NCBI GenBank assembly: GCA_963803265.1
Contig: CAWDLZ010000011.1
Location: forward strand, 248,001 to 312,000
Direction of reading: 5' to 3'
Source of the DNA: CAIKMD01 sp963803265
GTDB taxonomy: Bacteria; Pseudomonadota; Alphaproteobacteria; ATCC43930; CGMCC-115725
Length of the DNA stretch: 64,000 nt
Made by a program: the position numbers and the translations under genes
Shown here: positions 17,976-27,991 of the stretch, piece by piece
How the letters are laid out: each line of letters starts with the position of its first letter
How positions within the stretch are numbered: the stretch's first letter is position 1
The notes under the pieces: generated by a model
The model's database searches: none
What the model saw: the letters and a program-made list of their open reading frames with translations, nothing else
What the model was told of the DNA's origin: nothing

Positions 17976-18953
17976 TCACGACCCGCTCGGCAGGAATTTC
18001 TCCGTGTAGAGCTTGCTCATATCGGGCGCCGAGGGAAGCAGATTCATCTGCACGAAAGAGCGGCTCAATGCCGCAAGCGCTTTCGCGTCGAACTTGCCCG
18101 TGTCGGAAAAGGCTGGCATCACCACATCGTAGGTCCGCGCGACGATCTCGGGTGACTGATGCATGACCGGCGCGGCGAGCCGCACTGTCTCGTCCTTGTT
18201 CGCTTTCATGAAGGCGATGGTCTCGGCCCAGCCCGCGAGAAACGCGCGCAGCTGATCGGGATGCTCGGCCATGATCTTGTCGGTCGCGTAGGTGACGTGG
18301 ATGATGAAATCCGGCGCAATCTCGCCGAACCGCACCACGGTCCGCGCCACGCCGAGCCGCTCGAGATTCTCGGCCGAGGCGACGTCGTTAGCCATGCCGT
18401 CGGTCTGCTTGGTCTTGAGCGCGGCGATCTGCGCCGCGTCGCCGCCGAGCTCGACGACATTGATCCCGTCGGGTCCCCAACCCTGCTGCCGCGCGGTCTC
18501 GCGCACCATCCATTCGGTGAGCGAGCCCACGGTGGAGACGCTGATCGTCTTGCCCTTCAAATCGGCGACCGTCTTGATCGGCCCATCCTTCTGCACGATC
18601 AGCACGAGGCCGTCGGGCGCGCCGGCGAAAGCGTCAACCCCCAGTTCGGGCGAACCCTTGGCGACAAAAGCCAGTTCGGGCCCCGAGCCGAGCCCAACGT
18701 CGATAGCCCCGGCGGCAAGCGCCTGCTGCAGCTTCGCGCTGCCGCCGAAGGCGATGTTGTCGATGTCGAGACCGCGTTTCGCGAAGAAGCCTTTCGCGAT
18801 ACCGACATCGAGGGGCGTGAAGTCGAAAGGCTCGGCCTGCGCCTTGCCGACGCGTAGCTTGGCTTGGGCCAGCGCCGCCGGCGCCGCGCCCACGACCAAC
18901 GCCACCGCCGCAAGTGCGACGGCGGCCTTGAGCACCGAACCGCATGTCAACAT
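17976..18953 (-). CDS. Substrate-binding protein, hyu/ABC operon
   Basis: 325 residues from the ATG at 18953 (GAGGA site upstream), with a long signal peptide ending AALA-QA. Belongs to a subfamily distinct from the 977-7931 array: lobe one PFDFTPLDVGIAKGFFAKRGLDI replaces the WTF motif, loops are GLGSGPELAF and AGAPDG, and the tail is APDMSKLYTEKFLP. It is 25 bp upstream of the ATPase start, the classic SBP-ATPase-permease order, so it is a true partner of this transporter. Confidence 0.9.
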   Translation of the reverse strand: MLTCGSVLKAAVALAAVALVVGAAPAALAQAKLRVGKAQAEPFDFTPLDVGIAKGFFAKRGLDIDNIAFGGSAKLQQALAAGAIDVGLGSGPELAFVAKGSPELGVDAFAGAPDGLVLIVQKDGPIKTVADLKGKTISVSTVGSLTEWMVRETARQQGWGPDGINVVELGGDAAQIAALKTKQTDGMANDVASAENLERLGVARTVVRFGEIAPDFIIHVTYATDKIMAEHPDQLRAFLAGWAETIAFMKANKDETVRLAAPVMHQSPEIVARTYDVVMPAFSDTGKFDAKALAALSRSFVQMNLLPSAPDMSKLYTEKFLPSGS

Positions 18954-18969
18954 CGTCGTTTCGTCCTCG

Positions 18970-19963
18970 TTAGCCTCCGGCACCGGGCAGGAACTTTTCC
19001 GTAAAGAGCTTCGACATGTCGGGCTCGGTGGGCAACAGATTCATTTGCACGAAAGACCGAGCCAGCACCGCCAGCGCCTTGGGATCGAACTTTCCGGTGT
19101 CGGAAAAGCTTGGCATGATTTCGTCATAGGCGCGGCTCGTGATCTCGAGCGATTGATGCATTACCGGCGCCGCGATTTGAACCGTCTCGTTCTTATTCTT
19201 ACGCATCCACGCGATGGTTTCGAACCAGCCGGCGAGGAAGGCGCGTAACTGATCGGGATGCTGCTCGATCATCTTGTTGGTCGCGTAAGCGATGTGATTG
19301 ATGAAGTCGGGAGCGATCGTCGAGAAGTGCAGGATGATCTTGGCATCCCCCTGTTGCTCGAGCTTGTACGCGCCGGCGACGTCGATCGCCATGCCGTCGA
19401 TTTCCTTGGTCCGCATCGCCGCGACCTGCAACTCGTCGGTGCCGAGCGGCGTGACCAGGATGCCATCGGGTCCCCAACCTTGCTGACGCGATGCCTCGCG
19501 GACGGCCCAGTCGGTCAGCCCGGCCACCGTCGAGACGCCGATCCTCTTGCCCTTCAGATCGGCTGGCTTGTCGATGCCGGAATCTGGCCGAACGATCAGC
19601 AAGAGGCCCATCGGACCGGCAAACGCGCAGGATCCCGAGGTCAGAGTTGCCCTTGGCGACGAAGACGAGCTCGGGACCCGAGCCCAGTCCAACGTCGATG
19701 GCGTCGGCCGCGAGACCTTGCTGGAGCTTGGCGCTGCCGGCGAAATTCACCTCTTCGATTTCGAGCCCGTGATTTTTGAAAAAGCCCTTCGCCATGCCGA
19801 CATCGAGCGGCACGAAATCGAAGGGTAGCGCGATAGCCTTGCCGACGCGCAGCGTCGTCTGCGCCGCGGCCTCGGAGAAACTGCCGCACGCCGCCATAAG
19901 TCCGGCCGCGAGGACGACCATCGCCGCGCGGCCCCAACCGGTTCCCGATTTCCTCATCGTCAT
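18970..19963 (-). pseudogene. Substrate-binding protein, hyu/ABC operon, one frameshift
   Basis: The ATG at 19963 follows GGGGAGGCTTG. The frame is clean to AKGNSDLGI, then breaks near 19631; dropping one base gives CAFAGPMGLLLIVRPDSGIDKP and a 330-residue protein ending EKFLPGAGG. Highly similar to its neighbour at 17976. The signal region GLMAACGSFS could be a lipobox (Cys after Ala-Ala), which would anchor this SBP to the inner membrane; the call is weak because position -3 is Met. Likely intact in the living organism. Confidence 0.82.
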
Positions 19964-20060
19964 CAAGCCTCCCCGTCGTTGCGGCGCGAACCGGCTGAAC
20001 CGGTCGAGGCCGCCGATGTCGCGTCCTTCCGATCGGCGGTTCTGGCGGCCGCTCTATGCT

Positions 20061-21819
20061 CTAGGCGGACACTGCCGTGCGCATTTCGGCGCGCAGCTTT
20101 TTAGTCGCCGCCAGGTCGATCGAATTGTCCTTCGGATTGAGTACAACGCCGTAATCGCTGCGCGCATGCAGGAAGGTGACATAGCCCTCAATGACGTCGC
20201 TGCGCACGCGCTCGGGATCGCGATCCAGGGGATTGCCCCAGCCGCCGCCGCCATTGCTGCGCACGATCACCTCGGCATCGGCCGGCGTCGGATAACGGGT
20301 CTGATCCTTTTCCTGGAACTCGTTTTCGCTCGGCAGCTTCAGTAGATAATTGCTGGTGTTGCCCGGCTTGCCGCCCCACAGGCCCCAGGGCGGGCATTCG
20401 ACTCGGGCCGGGCTGTGAAGGTTCCAGCGCCCCTCGACGAAGTTGCGGACATGGACATCGAGACCGAGGCCGCCGCGGAATTTTCCGGGACCGCCCGAAT
20501 CGGCGCGCAAGCCGCGGCGCTCGACGAGCACCGGCGTCTTCATCTCGATCGCCTCGATGCTGCCATTGCGCACATCGCCCTGGCACACCGAAACCGAGGC
20601 GGATTCGCCATCCTCGGTGGGCCGTCCGCCCCAGCCGCCGCCCTCGATGCTTTGGACGACGAAGGCCTTGCCGGTCTTGGGATTGCGGCCGAAGAACACG
20701 ACCGCGGCGCCGAGCGTGCCGAGATGCGCCGCCGGAATCCGATCCTTGGCCGCGGGAGCCAGCGCCTTGACGATGGTATCGACGACCGTCGGTATGATCG
20801 TGCTCCAGCCCGACATCGGCGCCGGATAGCGCGCCATCATGATGTTGCCTTCGGGGATGATGCTTTGGAGGGCGTTGAACGAGCCTTCGTTCACAGGCTC
20901 GAGCGGGGCGGTCAGCGATTTGTAGGCGACGCGCGCGCCGGCAAGCGTGCGGGAATTGATGCCCGCCTTGCGCTCGGGGGAACAGCCGGACAGATCGATG
21001 ATCATGCCGCCCTTCGCCTGATCGACCGTGACCTTGGTGTGGATGCGCACCCGCTCGCCCTTCTTGACGCCATCGTCGTCGAGGAAGGATTCCGCTTCGT
21101 AGACGCCCGAGGGAAAGCTCGAGACGACCCTGCGGCATTTGGTTTCGGTCTCGACGAAAATGTCGCTCGATCGCAGCCGTCATCGTGTCGCGGCCGAATT
21201 TCTCGTAGAGCTCGTCCATGCGGCGATGCGCCAGCTTGCAGGCGGCGATTTGCGAACGCATGTCGCCCATCGAGGAATCCGGAAAGCGGATGTTGTCGCG
21301 AATGACCTTGAGCAGAATCTCGACCGGCTTGCCGGCGTCGTAGATCTTCAGCTGGTCGAGCTGCAGCCCTTCCATCCATGGATCGACCACCTCGGCGCCG
21401 CCGCCGAAACCCGTACTGATGCCGCCGACATCGATCCAATGCGCGCGTACCATCGAGAACATGAGCAACTCGCCCCGAAAAAAATAGGGCATGTAGACGA
21501 CGATGTTGTTGAGATGCTGGCCCGCGACCGCCTGGTGGTTGGTGATGATGACGTCGTCGGGCTTGAAGCCCGCGGCGCCGTACCGCTTCATGCCGTCGAC
21601 GATGAGCGCGCCGAGATCGGCCACGAAATGCGATACCCCGCCGACATTTTGAGACACCAGGCGGGCATCGGGGAGGAGCATCGCGGTGCAGAAGTCGCGC
21701 ACCTCGTAGATCATCATGTTATACGAGGTCCGATGCAGATCCGCCGCCATTTCGGTGGCGATGGCCGGAAGCGCGCTGCGAATCACTTCGAGCGTCACGG
21801 GATCGAGCTTGTCCGTCAT
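20061..21819 (-). pseudogene. hyuB: Hydantoinase/oxoprolinase B subunit (HyuB), one frameshift
   Basis: Begins MTDKLDPVTLEVIRSALPAIATEMAADLHRTSYN, a diagnostic HyuB start, overlapping the hyuA stop by four bases (ATGA). Continuous to about residue 218, then a frame change near 21165; removing one base gives IFVETETKCRR and a 585-residue protein that includes FVVQSIEGGGWGGRPTEDGE and NGGGGWGNPLDRDPE. With HyuA it forms an ATP-dependent ring-opening hydrolase for hydantoins, 5-oxoproline or related cyclic amides, and some relatives are acetone or acetophenone carboxylases. Co-transcribed with an ABC transporter, so the ring compound is probably imported. Confidence 0.87.
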
Positions 21820-23852
21820 GCGGCTTTCCCCACGGTGATGATCAGTTCGCCGGTATCGGCCACGGCGAGACTGTCGCCGGGAAAGATGACCGTCGTCGAG
21901 GCGTATTCGCTGACGAGCGCCGGTCCCGCGATCTTGTCGCCAGGCTTCAATTTCTCGCGGTCATAAACCGGGCAATCGGCAATGCCGCCCTGGTCGAAGA
22001 GGACCGGGCGCCTTTCGCGCGGCGCCAGCGTTCCGGTCTTCGCCAAGGGCGGCAGCGCCAGCTTCGAGCGTTCGCCGAGCGCGACCAGCCTAATGTTGAT
22101 GATCTCGACCGGCTCCTCGGTCGCATGATGCGCGTAGCGGTGCTCGTGAAGCGTATCGAAGCCGTGCCGGATCGCGGTGCGGTCGGTCTTGGCGAGCTGC
22201 TCGGGACTTACCGGCACGGGCAAGGTGAATTCCTGTCCGACGTAGCGGAGATCGAACAGCACTTGGCAGGTCACGTTGTCGCGACGTCCCAAGAGGGTGT
22301 ACGCCTCCTCGGTCATATCCGCGGCGGTTTCGCGAATGCGATCGAAATCCGCGGCGCCCAACTCGGCAAGATAGGTCCGGACGAGATCGTGCCGCTCGTC
22401 CGCCATGAGCATGCCGAGCGCCGAGAAATGCGCCGGGAAGCGGGGAATGATGACGGTCGGGATGAACAGCTCGCGCGCGATCGCCGCGGCGTGCGGCGGA
22501 CCCGCGCCGCCCGAGGCGACCAGCACGAAGTCGCGCGGATCGTAGCCCTTTTCGACGGAGACCTCGCGCACCGCGAGCGACATCTTCGCGATCGCGATCT
22601 GCACCACCGCGCGCGCGGCATCAGCCACGTCCATCTTCAAGGGCTGGGCGACGCGAAGCTCCATTCCCTTGGCCGCAGCCTCGCGGTCGAGCGCCATCTC
22701 GCCACCCAGGAAATCGTGCGCGCCGATGCGGCCGAGGATGACGTTCGCGTCGGTGATGGTGGGCTCGGTGCCGCCGCGGCTATAGCAGATCGGCCCAGGT
22801 TCCGCGCCGGAGCTCTGCGGGCCGACTTTCAGCGCGCCAACCTCGTCGATCGACGCGATGCTGCCGCCGCCGGCGCCGACCTCGACTACGTCCACCACGG
22901 GGACCATGACCGGATGGCCGCTGGCGTAACCGCCGACGTGATAGCCCTCGGACATGGTAGGCTCGCCCTCGCGGACAAGGCTCGCCTTGGCGGTCGTGCC
23001 GCCCATGTCGAAGGACACGACATTCGCATAGCCGAGCGCCCGGCCGATCTCGGCCGAGGCAATGATGCCGCCGACCGGACCGGATTCCATCATCGTCACC
23101 GGGCGCTTGATGGCGGTTGCCGGTGCCATCACGCCGCCATTCGACTGCATGATCGCAAGCTCGCCCTTGAAGCCGATGCCATGCAGGCGCGATTGCAGGC
23201 TTTGCACATAGCCGCCCACCACGGGGCCAATATAGGCATTCACCACCGTCGTCGAGATGCGTTCGTATTCGCGGTATTCGCGCAGAATCTCGTGCGATAG
23301 CGAGACATAGGCCATGGGCAGCGCCGCGGCCACGATTTCGCCTGCTTGTTGCTCATGTTCGGGATTGGCGTAGGAGTGAAGGAAGCACACCGCCACCGCG
23401 TTGACGCCCTCCTTGGCCAGCGTGTCGCAGGCCGCCTTCACGCTCGCGACATCGAGCTTCTCGCGCACTTCACCGGTGGCGTAAAGGCGCTCATTCACCT
23501 CGACGGTGAGGTGGCGCGGCACCAGAGGTCGCGGCCGGTGGAAAAAGAGGTTGTAGGCCTCGGGGCGGTTGCCACGCCCGATAGCATAGACATCCTTGGT
23601 GCCGCGCGTGACGATGAGGCCGACATTGGCGCCCTTGCGCTCGATCAAGGTGTTGATGGCCGTCGTCGAGCCGTGGATCAGGTGGTCGACGGTCCGCGGA
23701 TCGAGGTCCGTCTTCGTGATGCAGTCGATAATGCCGTCGACATGGTTGCGGGGTGTAGTGAGGCTTTTCGCCTGGTAGAACCGTCCGGAACGATCGTCGA
23801 ATGCGATCAAGTCCGTGAACGTCCCGCCGATATCGACCGCCATAAAAATCAC
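21816..23852 (-). CDS. hyuA: Hydantoinase/oxoprolinase A subunit (HyuA)
   Basis: 678 residues, full length for HyuA. The ATP-binding phosphate loop DIGGTFTD lies at the N-terminus; the second ASKHA motif is VVSFDMGGTTAKASLV, and GGTEPTITDANVILGRI and VASGGAGPPHAAAIAREL are family hallmarks. HyuA performs ATP-dependent activation of a cyclic amide (or carboxylation in the related AcxA group). The GTG start at 23852 fits the GAGGAG site 11 bases upstream better than the ATG at 23843. It is the first gene of the nine-gene operon. Ten bases of HyuA and HyuB junction show translational coupling. Confidence 0.9.
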   Translation of the reverse strand: MIFMAVDIGGTFTDLIAFDDRSGRFYQAKSLTTPRNHVDGIIDCITKTDLDPRTVDHLIHGSTTAINTLIERKGANVGLIVTRGTKDVYAIGRGNRPEAYNLFFHRPRPLVPRHLTVEVNERLYATGEVREKLDVASVKAACDTLAKEGVNAVAVCFLHSYANPEHEQQAGEIVAAALPMAYVSLSHEILREYREYERISTTVVNAYIGPVVGGYVQSLQSRLHGIGFKGELAIMQSNGGVMAPATAIKRPVTMMESGPVGGIIASAEIGRALGYANVVSFDMGGTTAKASLVREGEPTMSEGYHVGGYASGHPVMVPVVDVVEVGAGGGSIASIDEVGALKVGPQSSGAEPGPICYSRGGTEPTITDANVILGRIGAHDFLGGEMALDREAAAKGMELRVAQPLKMDVADAARAVVQIAIAKMSLAVREVSVEKGYDPRDFVLVASGGAGPPHAAAIARELFIPTVIIPRFPAHFSALGMLMADERHDLVRTYLAELGAADFDRIRETAADMTEEAYTLLGRRDNVTCQVLFDLRYVGQEFTLPVPVSPEQLAKTDRTAIRHGFDTLHEHRYAHHATEEPVEIINIRLVALGERSKLALPPLAKTGTLAPRERRPVLFDQGGIADCPVYDREKLKPGDKIAGPALVSEYASTTVIFPGDSLAVADTGELIITVGKAA

Positions 23853-24044
23853 GGCTTTATGCTCTCCTCATTACCGCCCTCACCGCCCCTAGCGGGCAAG
23901 AGGGGCAAGCCGGCCTGTTTTTCCGGCCCGGACTATCGCGGAGGAAGCGGGGAAAAGGCAATCCCCTTTTCCGTAGGGTCTTTTCGCCCGGCCAAGGCTG
24001 GGCCACACTGGCGTTGTGCACCCAAGCAGCCGGAGAAACGCCCC

Positions 24045-24926
24045 ATGATTTCGGCGCCGAAGAGTTCCGCCCAAAACCTGCGCGAGAAACTGACGGGGAA
24101 TGAGATCCTGATCTGTCCGGTCGTCTCGGATCCGCTCTCGGCTCGGCTGTGCCAGGAGGCCGGATTTCCGCTCGGCCTGCTCGGCGGGTTCGGCATTGCC
24201 GCGATCGGCTTCGGCCTGCCCGATGCCGGACTGATCGACTTCACCGAGGTGGTCACGGCGGTCCACAATGCCTGTGACGCGGTGCCGGGCTATCCCCTGA
24301 TTTGCGACGGCGACACCGGCTACGGCAACGCGATGAACGTGCGCCGCACGGTCAAGGAATTCGCCCGCGCCGGCGCCGCCGTGATCCTGATCGAGGATCA
24401 GATATGGCCCAAGAAATGCGGCCATTACGGCGGCAAGCGCGAGGTGATTCCGCGCGACGAGGCGCGGCTGAAAATTCGCGCCGCGGTCGAGGCTAGAGAC
24501 GAGGCCGGCGCGGATATCCTCATTCTCGCCCGCACCGATGCGCGCTCGGCTATCGGGTTCGACGAAGCGATGGCGCGCTGCCGGGACTTCGAGCAAGAGG
24601 GCGCCGACATCGTCTTTGCCGAGGCGCTCGAGAACGAGGCCGAGCTCAAGGCCTTCGCCGGCGGGTTCAAGAAGCCGACCCTGGCCAACATGATGCCGAA
24701 GACGCCGGTGCGCTCGCGCCTGGCACTCCAGGCCATGGGTTTCAAGATCGTGACCTATAACGTGGTTATCCACGCGGCCGTCCACGCGATGCAGCAGATC
24801 CTGAAGGCATTGAAGGCCGACGACATGGCGAGCGCGCCGGCGCTGGCGTCCTTCGATGAGGTCACAAGGCTAGTGGGATTGCCCGATTACCTGGCGCTCG
24901 AGCAGCGCTATCGCAGCGGCAATTAG
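24045..24926 (+). CDS. Isocitrate lyase/PEP mutase superfamily lyase
   Basis: 293 residues from the ATG at 24045 (GGAGAAACGCCCC before it). Active-site motifs of the superfamily are present: metal-binding CDGDTGYGNAMNV (Asp88, Asp90), IEDQ (Glu117, Asp118) and the catalytic KKCGH (residues 123-127). KKCGH marks C-C bond lyases such as methylisocitrate lyase, oxaloacetate decarboxylase and 2,3-dimethylmalate lyase rather than true PEP mutase. Divergent from hyuA. Two PrpD proteins nearby make a methylcitrate-like dehydratase plus lyase sequence conceivable, but none of the three is a close match I can assign. Confidence 0.85.
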   Translation: MISAPKSSAQNLREKLTGNEILICPVVSDPLSARLCQEAGFPLGLLGGFGIAAIGFGLPDAGLIDFTEVVTAVHNACDAVPGYPLICDGDTGYGNAMNVRRTVKEFARAGAAVILIEDQIWPKKCGHYGGKREVIPRDEARLKIRAAVEARDEAGADILILARTDARSAIGFDEAMARCRDFEQEGADIVFAEALENEAELKAFAGGFKKPTLANMMPKTPVRSRLALQAMGFKIVTYNVVIHAAVHAMQQILKALKADDMASAPALASFDEVTRLVGLPDYLALEQRYRSGN

Positions 24927-25121
24927 GTTCTTACATCCCATCCCGCGGGTTCGGCGAGGCACGCGGTCGAAGGCACCCCCAAACGTGCCGCGATGCCGAC
25001 AAATCGCGTGGTTTCTGTTTCGCGTCTTCGCTTTTAGATCGGGCCGCGTTTACTTCGGCCGCGGGGCGCGGACCGGTACGAGGGCCGGCCCGCAGCCGAA
25101 GCGCAAGAGCGATCCTGAGAT
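24927..25121. other. Gap without recognisable gene
   Basis: 195 bp between a plus-strand lyase and the end of a minus-strand gene. No convincing ORF, terminator hairpin or repeat is visible; GC-rich with only short imperfect palindromes. Confidence 0.5.
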
Positions 25122-25544
25122 TCAGCCTTGTTGCGGCCAGATCAGATGAACGTCCGCCATCCTGCGCGAAGCGATCTTCACGTCGCGCGTCCGCTCCTGC
25201 CCCGCGTTCGTCGCCTGGATCACGTAGTCGCCGGGCGGCAGCTTGGCGTAAAACATCGGCCCGGTATCGGCGACCTTTAGAACCTCGTGCCCGGTCTTCG
25301 AGCGAATGACGAGCGCGGTGTCGGTCGTGAAATCGCCGGCCCGGTTCGCGTTCGTGATCGCCAGATCGTAGCGTCGCGCCTGGGCTTCGAGCGCGCGTTG
25401 CTCGCCCATGCCGATCCCGCCCGAGATATAAGTAATGCCGCCCTGGTGCATGGGCATCGGCAAAGCGGCCAATGCCGGCGCGGCAACACCCGCCGCCAGC
25501 GTCGCGGCAAGCGTGACGCCTTGAACGTGACGAAGAGAAAGCAT
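25122..25544 (-). CDS. Exported protein with carboxypeptidase-regulatory-like fold, function unknown
   Basis: 140 residues from the ATG at 25544, whose AAGGAGG site five bases upstream decides the start over an upstream in-frame reading. Signal peptide MLSLRHVQGVTLAATLAAGVAA with LAA/ALA cleavage region. The mature part is beta-rich (ALVIRSKTGHEVLKVADTGPMFYAKLPPGDYVIQATNAGQ), matching the small beta-sandwich 'carboxypeptidase regulatory-like' or DUF4198-type proteins often annotated only as hypothetical. Monocistronic. Periplasmic location is likely; no function can be given. Confidence 0.75.
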   Translation of the reverse strand: MLSLRHVQGVTLAATLAAGVAAPALAALPMPMHQGGITYISGGIGMGEQRALEAQARRYDLAITNANRAGDFTTDTALVIRSKTGHEVLKVADTGPMFYAKLPPGDYVIQATNAGQERTRDVKIASRRMADVHLIWPQQG

Positions 25545-25772
25545 GACAACCTCCTTGGGTTCCACGAGCCTGACAGCGCCAGGCGGCGCGAAGCCGCGAC
25601 CGGCGCCATCCTCTAGGGATGTGGGCGTCTGCATCCGCGCGGCAATCCGCCGGCGGATGAAATCTTCTTTATGAAACCCTAGTCATTCGCGCCGAGCGCC
25701 GGCAACGTGCGCTTTCTTGCCGGAACTCGCCTCGCCCTCTACCATCGCGCATCACGCTTAAGGGAGGAAGCG

Positions 25773-26864
25773 ATGCTGGCCGAGGAGAGACGCAAGCGTC
25801 TGCGCGCGGCGATGGCGAAAAACGGCGTCGAGGCCCTGATCGTCTATGGCAATGCCTGGCAAGGCGATTATCTGCGCTATGCCGCGGATTTCCCGATGCT
25901 CGAAGGCCACGGCCTCGCCATCCTCGCGCCCGACGGCTCGACCGAGCTCTATCTCGATAGCGCAACGGAAGCCGAGCGCGCCGAGGTCGAGTGTGCGGGC
26001 GTCGCGATCCGCCTCGCCCCCGATATCGCGCGCGCCGTGTCGTCGCGGCTCGACCAGCTCGCCAATCACCGCATCGCCGCTTCGCCCTTGGGATTCGTGC
26101 CGAAATTCCTGGCCGAGCCCGCGCGCGGCTATCGGCTGGAGGACGGAACCGCGCTCGTCGACAAGCTGCTGATGGTGAAATCGCCGCAAGAGCTCGACGC
26201 GATGCGCGCGGCAGCAAGGCTCGCCGATGACGGCTACGCGGTCTTCAAATCGGCCGCCACGTCGGGCCGCATGCAATACCAATTGATCGCCGATGTCGAG
26301 GCGTTCTTCCGCCGCCGGGGCTGTCCCGACAATTTCATGATCCTCGGCTCGGGCGGCACCGACGTCCACGCCATGGCGCCGCCGTCGGAGCGCCGGATCG
26401 CGCCGGGCGACATGGTGACGACCGAATTGACCCCCGCGGTGCAAGGCTACTTCGCGCAGATCTGCCGCACCATGGTGCTGGGCAAGGCGACCGAGGCACA
26501 GCGCCACGCCCATGCGGTCTTCCGCGAGGCGATGGAAGCCGGCATCGCCGCGGTCCGGCCGGGCGTCACCGCCGCCCATGTCGCCAAGGCCGAGAACGAC
26601 GTCTTCCGCAGGCACGGGCTCGGCGATTACGTGACCAGCAAATACACCCGCGTGCGCGGCCACGGGCTCGGGCTCTTCACCGACACCAAGCCGCATATCC
26701 TCGAGGACGTGGACACCATCTTGGAGGCCGGGATGGCGATGATCGTTCACCCCAACACTTATCACCCCGAGGTCGGCTATATGGTGCTGGGCGATACCAT
26801 CATCGTGACCCCGACCGGCGCCGAAGTGCTGACCCGCACCCCGCGCGAACTCTTCGAGGTTTGA
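25773..26864 (+). CDS. M24-family (creatinase/Xaa-Pro peptidase-like) protein lacking metal ligands
   Basis: 363 residues; ATG chosen for the GGGAGGAAGCG site. The pita-bread C-terminal domain is clear (GGTDVHAMAPPSERRIAPGDMVTTELTPAVQGYFAQICRTMVLG; RGHGLGLFTDTKP; LEAGMAMIVHPNTYHP). The canonical five metal ligands are mostly gone: first Asp to Glu (TTEL), second Asp to Gln (AQICRT), and the final-loop Glu is His (IVHPNTY). One His (GHGLG) remains. Such M24 proteins include metal-free creatinase, a C-N hydrolase, so this is more likely an amidinohydrolase-type or other C-N hydrolase than a peptidase. The next gene starts immediately after its stop. Confidence 0.85.
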   Translation: MLAEERRKRLRAAMAKNGVEALIVYGNAWQGDYLRYAADFPMLEGHGLAILAPDGSTELYLDSATEAERAEVECAGVAIRLAPDIARAVSSRLDQLANHRIAASPLGFVPKFLAEPARGYRLEDGTALVDKLLMVKSPQELDAMRAAARLADDGYAVFKSAATSGRMQYQLIADVEAFFRRRGCPDNFMILGSGGTDVHAMAPPSERRIAPGDMVTTELTPAVQGYFAQICRTMVLGKATEAQRHAHAVFREAMEAGIAAVRPGVTAAHVAKAENDVFRRHGLGDYVTSKYTRVRGHGLGLFTDTKPHILEDVDTILEAGMAMIVHPNTYHPEVGYMVLGDTIIVTPTGAEVLTRTPRELFEV

Positions 26865-27926
26865 ATGCGTCGCGGATTGATCGCCTGGTCCAAGGCCGAG
26901 CTGCCCGAAGCCGCGCTCGATGCGCGCTTGTGCCGCGTGCGCGAAGGGCTTGTTGCGCAAGGGCTCGACGCGCTGGTGCTTTATACCAACAACACACGGC
27001 CCGCCGCGGTGTCGTGGCTGACCGCCTTCGTGCCCTATTGGGCGGAAGGGCTGCTCGTGGTGCCGCGCGACGGCGACGCGCTCTTGACGATGGCGTTCTC
27101 GAACCGCGTCGTCGGCTGGGGCAAGGGCGTCAGCCGCGTCGCGCGCTTCGAAGGCGTGCCGCGCATCGGGCTCGCCGCCGGCAAATACTTGGCGGCTTTG
27201 GGCGCGAAGGCGGTCGGCGTGGCCGATCTCGAATGTTTGCGCCATGCCGTCGCCGCCGACCTGGCCGAAGCGGCGGCGGGTGCGAAATTGACCGACGCCA
27301 CTTCGCTCTTTCGGCGCGTTCGCGCCGCCGCCGACGTGCAAGAGATCGCGCTCGCCGTGACGGCCGCCACAATCGCGCGCAATGCGCTGGCGCAAGCGAC
27401 GGGCGGCGAGGGCAATATCGGCGAGACCATCGCCGCCGTCGAATCCCATGCGCGGCTCGCCGGCGCGGAAGAAGTCTACATGGCCGCCGCCCCCGATCTC
27501 GACCATGACGCGCGCTTCCGACGCATCGAGGGGACGGCGAAGCTCGGCCGCAGCTTCGCGCTGCGCGCGACAATCGCCTATAAGGGAAGCTGGACGCGGA
27601 TGACGCGCACCATTTGCTCCACGCCCGAGGACGCGGCGCTCACCGCCCGCGCGAGGGAAACCTTTGCCGCCGCCGTAGCGCTCCTTCCCAGCGCCGTGGG
27701 CTTTGAAGGATTCCGGTCCTGGCTCGTCGAGGGTTGCCGCCTGGCGCAGCCGCTCGATCCGTTGAGCGGCTCGGCGCTCGCCGAGGCGGCGCCGATCGCA
27801 TGCGGGTCGCTGGTCAGCGTTCAAGCCGTCCTAGATATAGAGGGACGGACGATCGCCCTGGCCGCGCCCGCGCTAGTCGGCGCGGAAGGGTTTCCATCGG
27901 GCATCCTGGTCCAGCCGATCGTCTGA
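26865..27926 (+). CDS. Degenerate M24-family protein, partner of the preceding gene
   Basis: 353 residues, abutting the preceding stop with no gap. N-terminal creatinase-like domain (VREGLVAQGLDALVLYTNNTRPAAVSWLTAF). In the C-terminal domain both Asp ligand positions are lost (LRATIAYKGSWTRMTRTI), and no GHG histidine or terminal glutamates can be found. It resembles a non-catalytic subunit; with the preceding protein it could form a heterodimer. Function unknown. Confidence 0.75.
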   Translation: MRRGLIAWSKAELPEAALDARLCRVREGLVAQGLDALVLYTNNTRPAAVSWLTAFVPYWAEGLLVVPRDGDALLTMAFSNRVVGWGKGVSRVARFEGVPRIGLAAGKYLAALGAKAVGVADLECLRHAVAADLAEAAAGAKLTDATSLFRRVRAAADVQEIALAVTAATIARNALAQATGGEGNIGETIAAVESHARLAGAEEVYMAAAPDLDHDARFRRIEGTAKLGRSFALRATIAYKGSWTRMTRTICSTPEDAALTARARETFAAAVALLPSAVGFEGFRSWLVEGCRLAQPLDPLSGSALAEAAPIACGSLVSVQAVLDIEGRTIALAAPALVGAEGFPSGILVQPIV

Positions 27927-27991
27927 GGATCGCTTTCTTGACAGTTATGGGTCGTGTCCCGTAAATGGCCGCCGGCATAATGGGAGGGCTC

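Noticed and set aside
24927..25121. Possible small RNA or gene in this gap
   Set aside because: Only a 14-codon ORF and weak palindromes; no promoter or terminator pattern.
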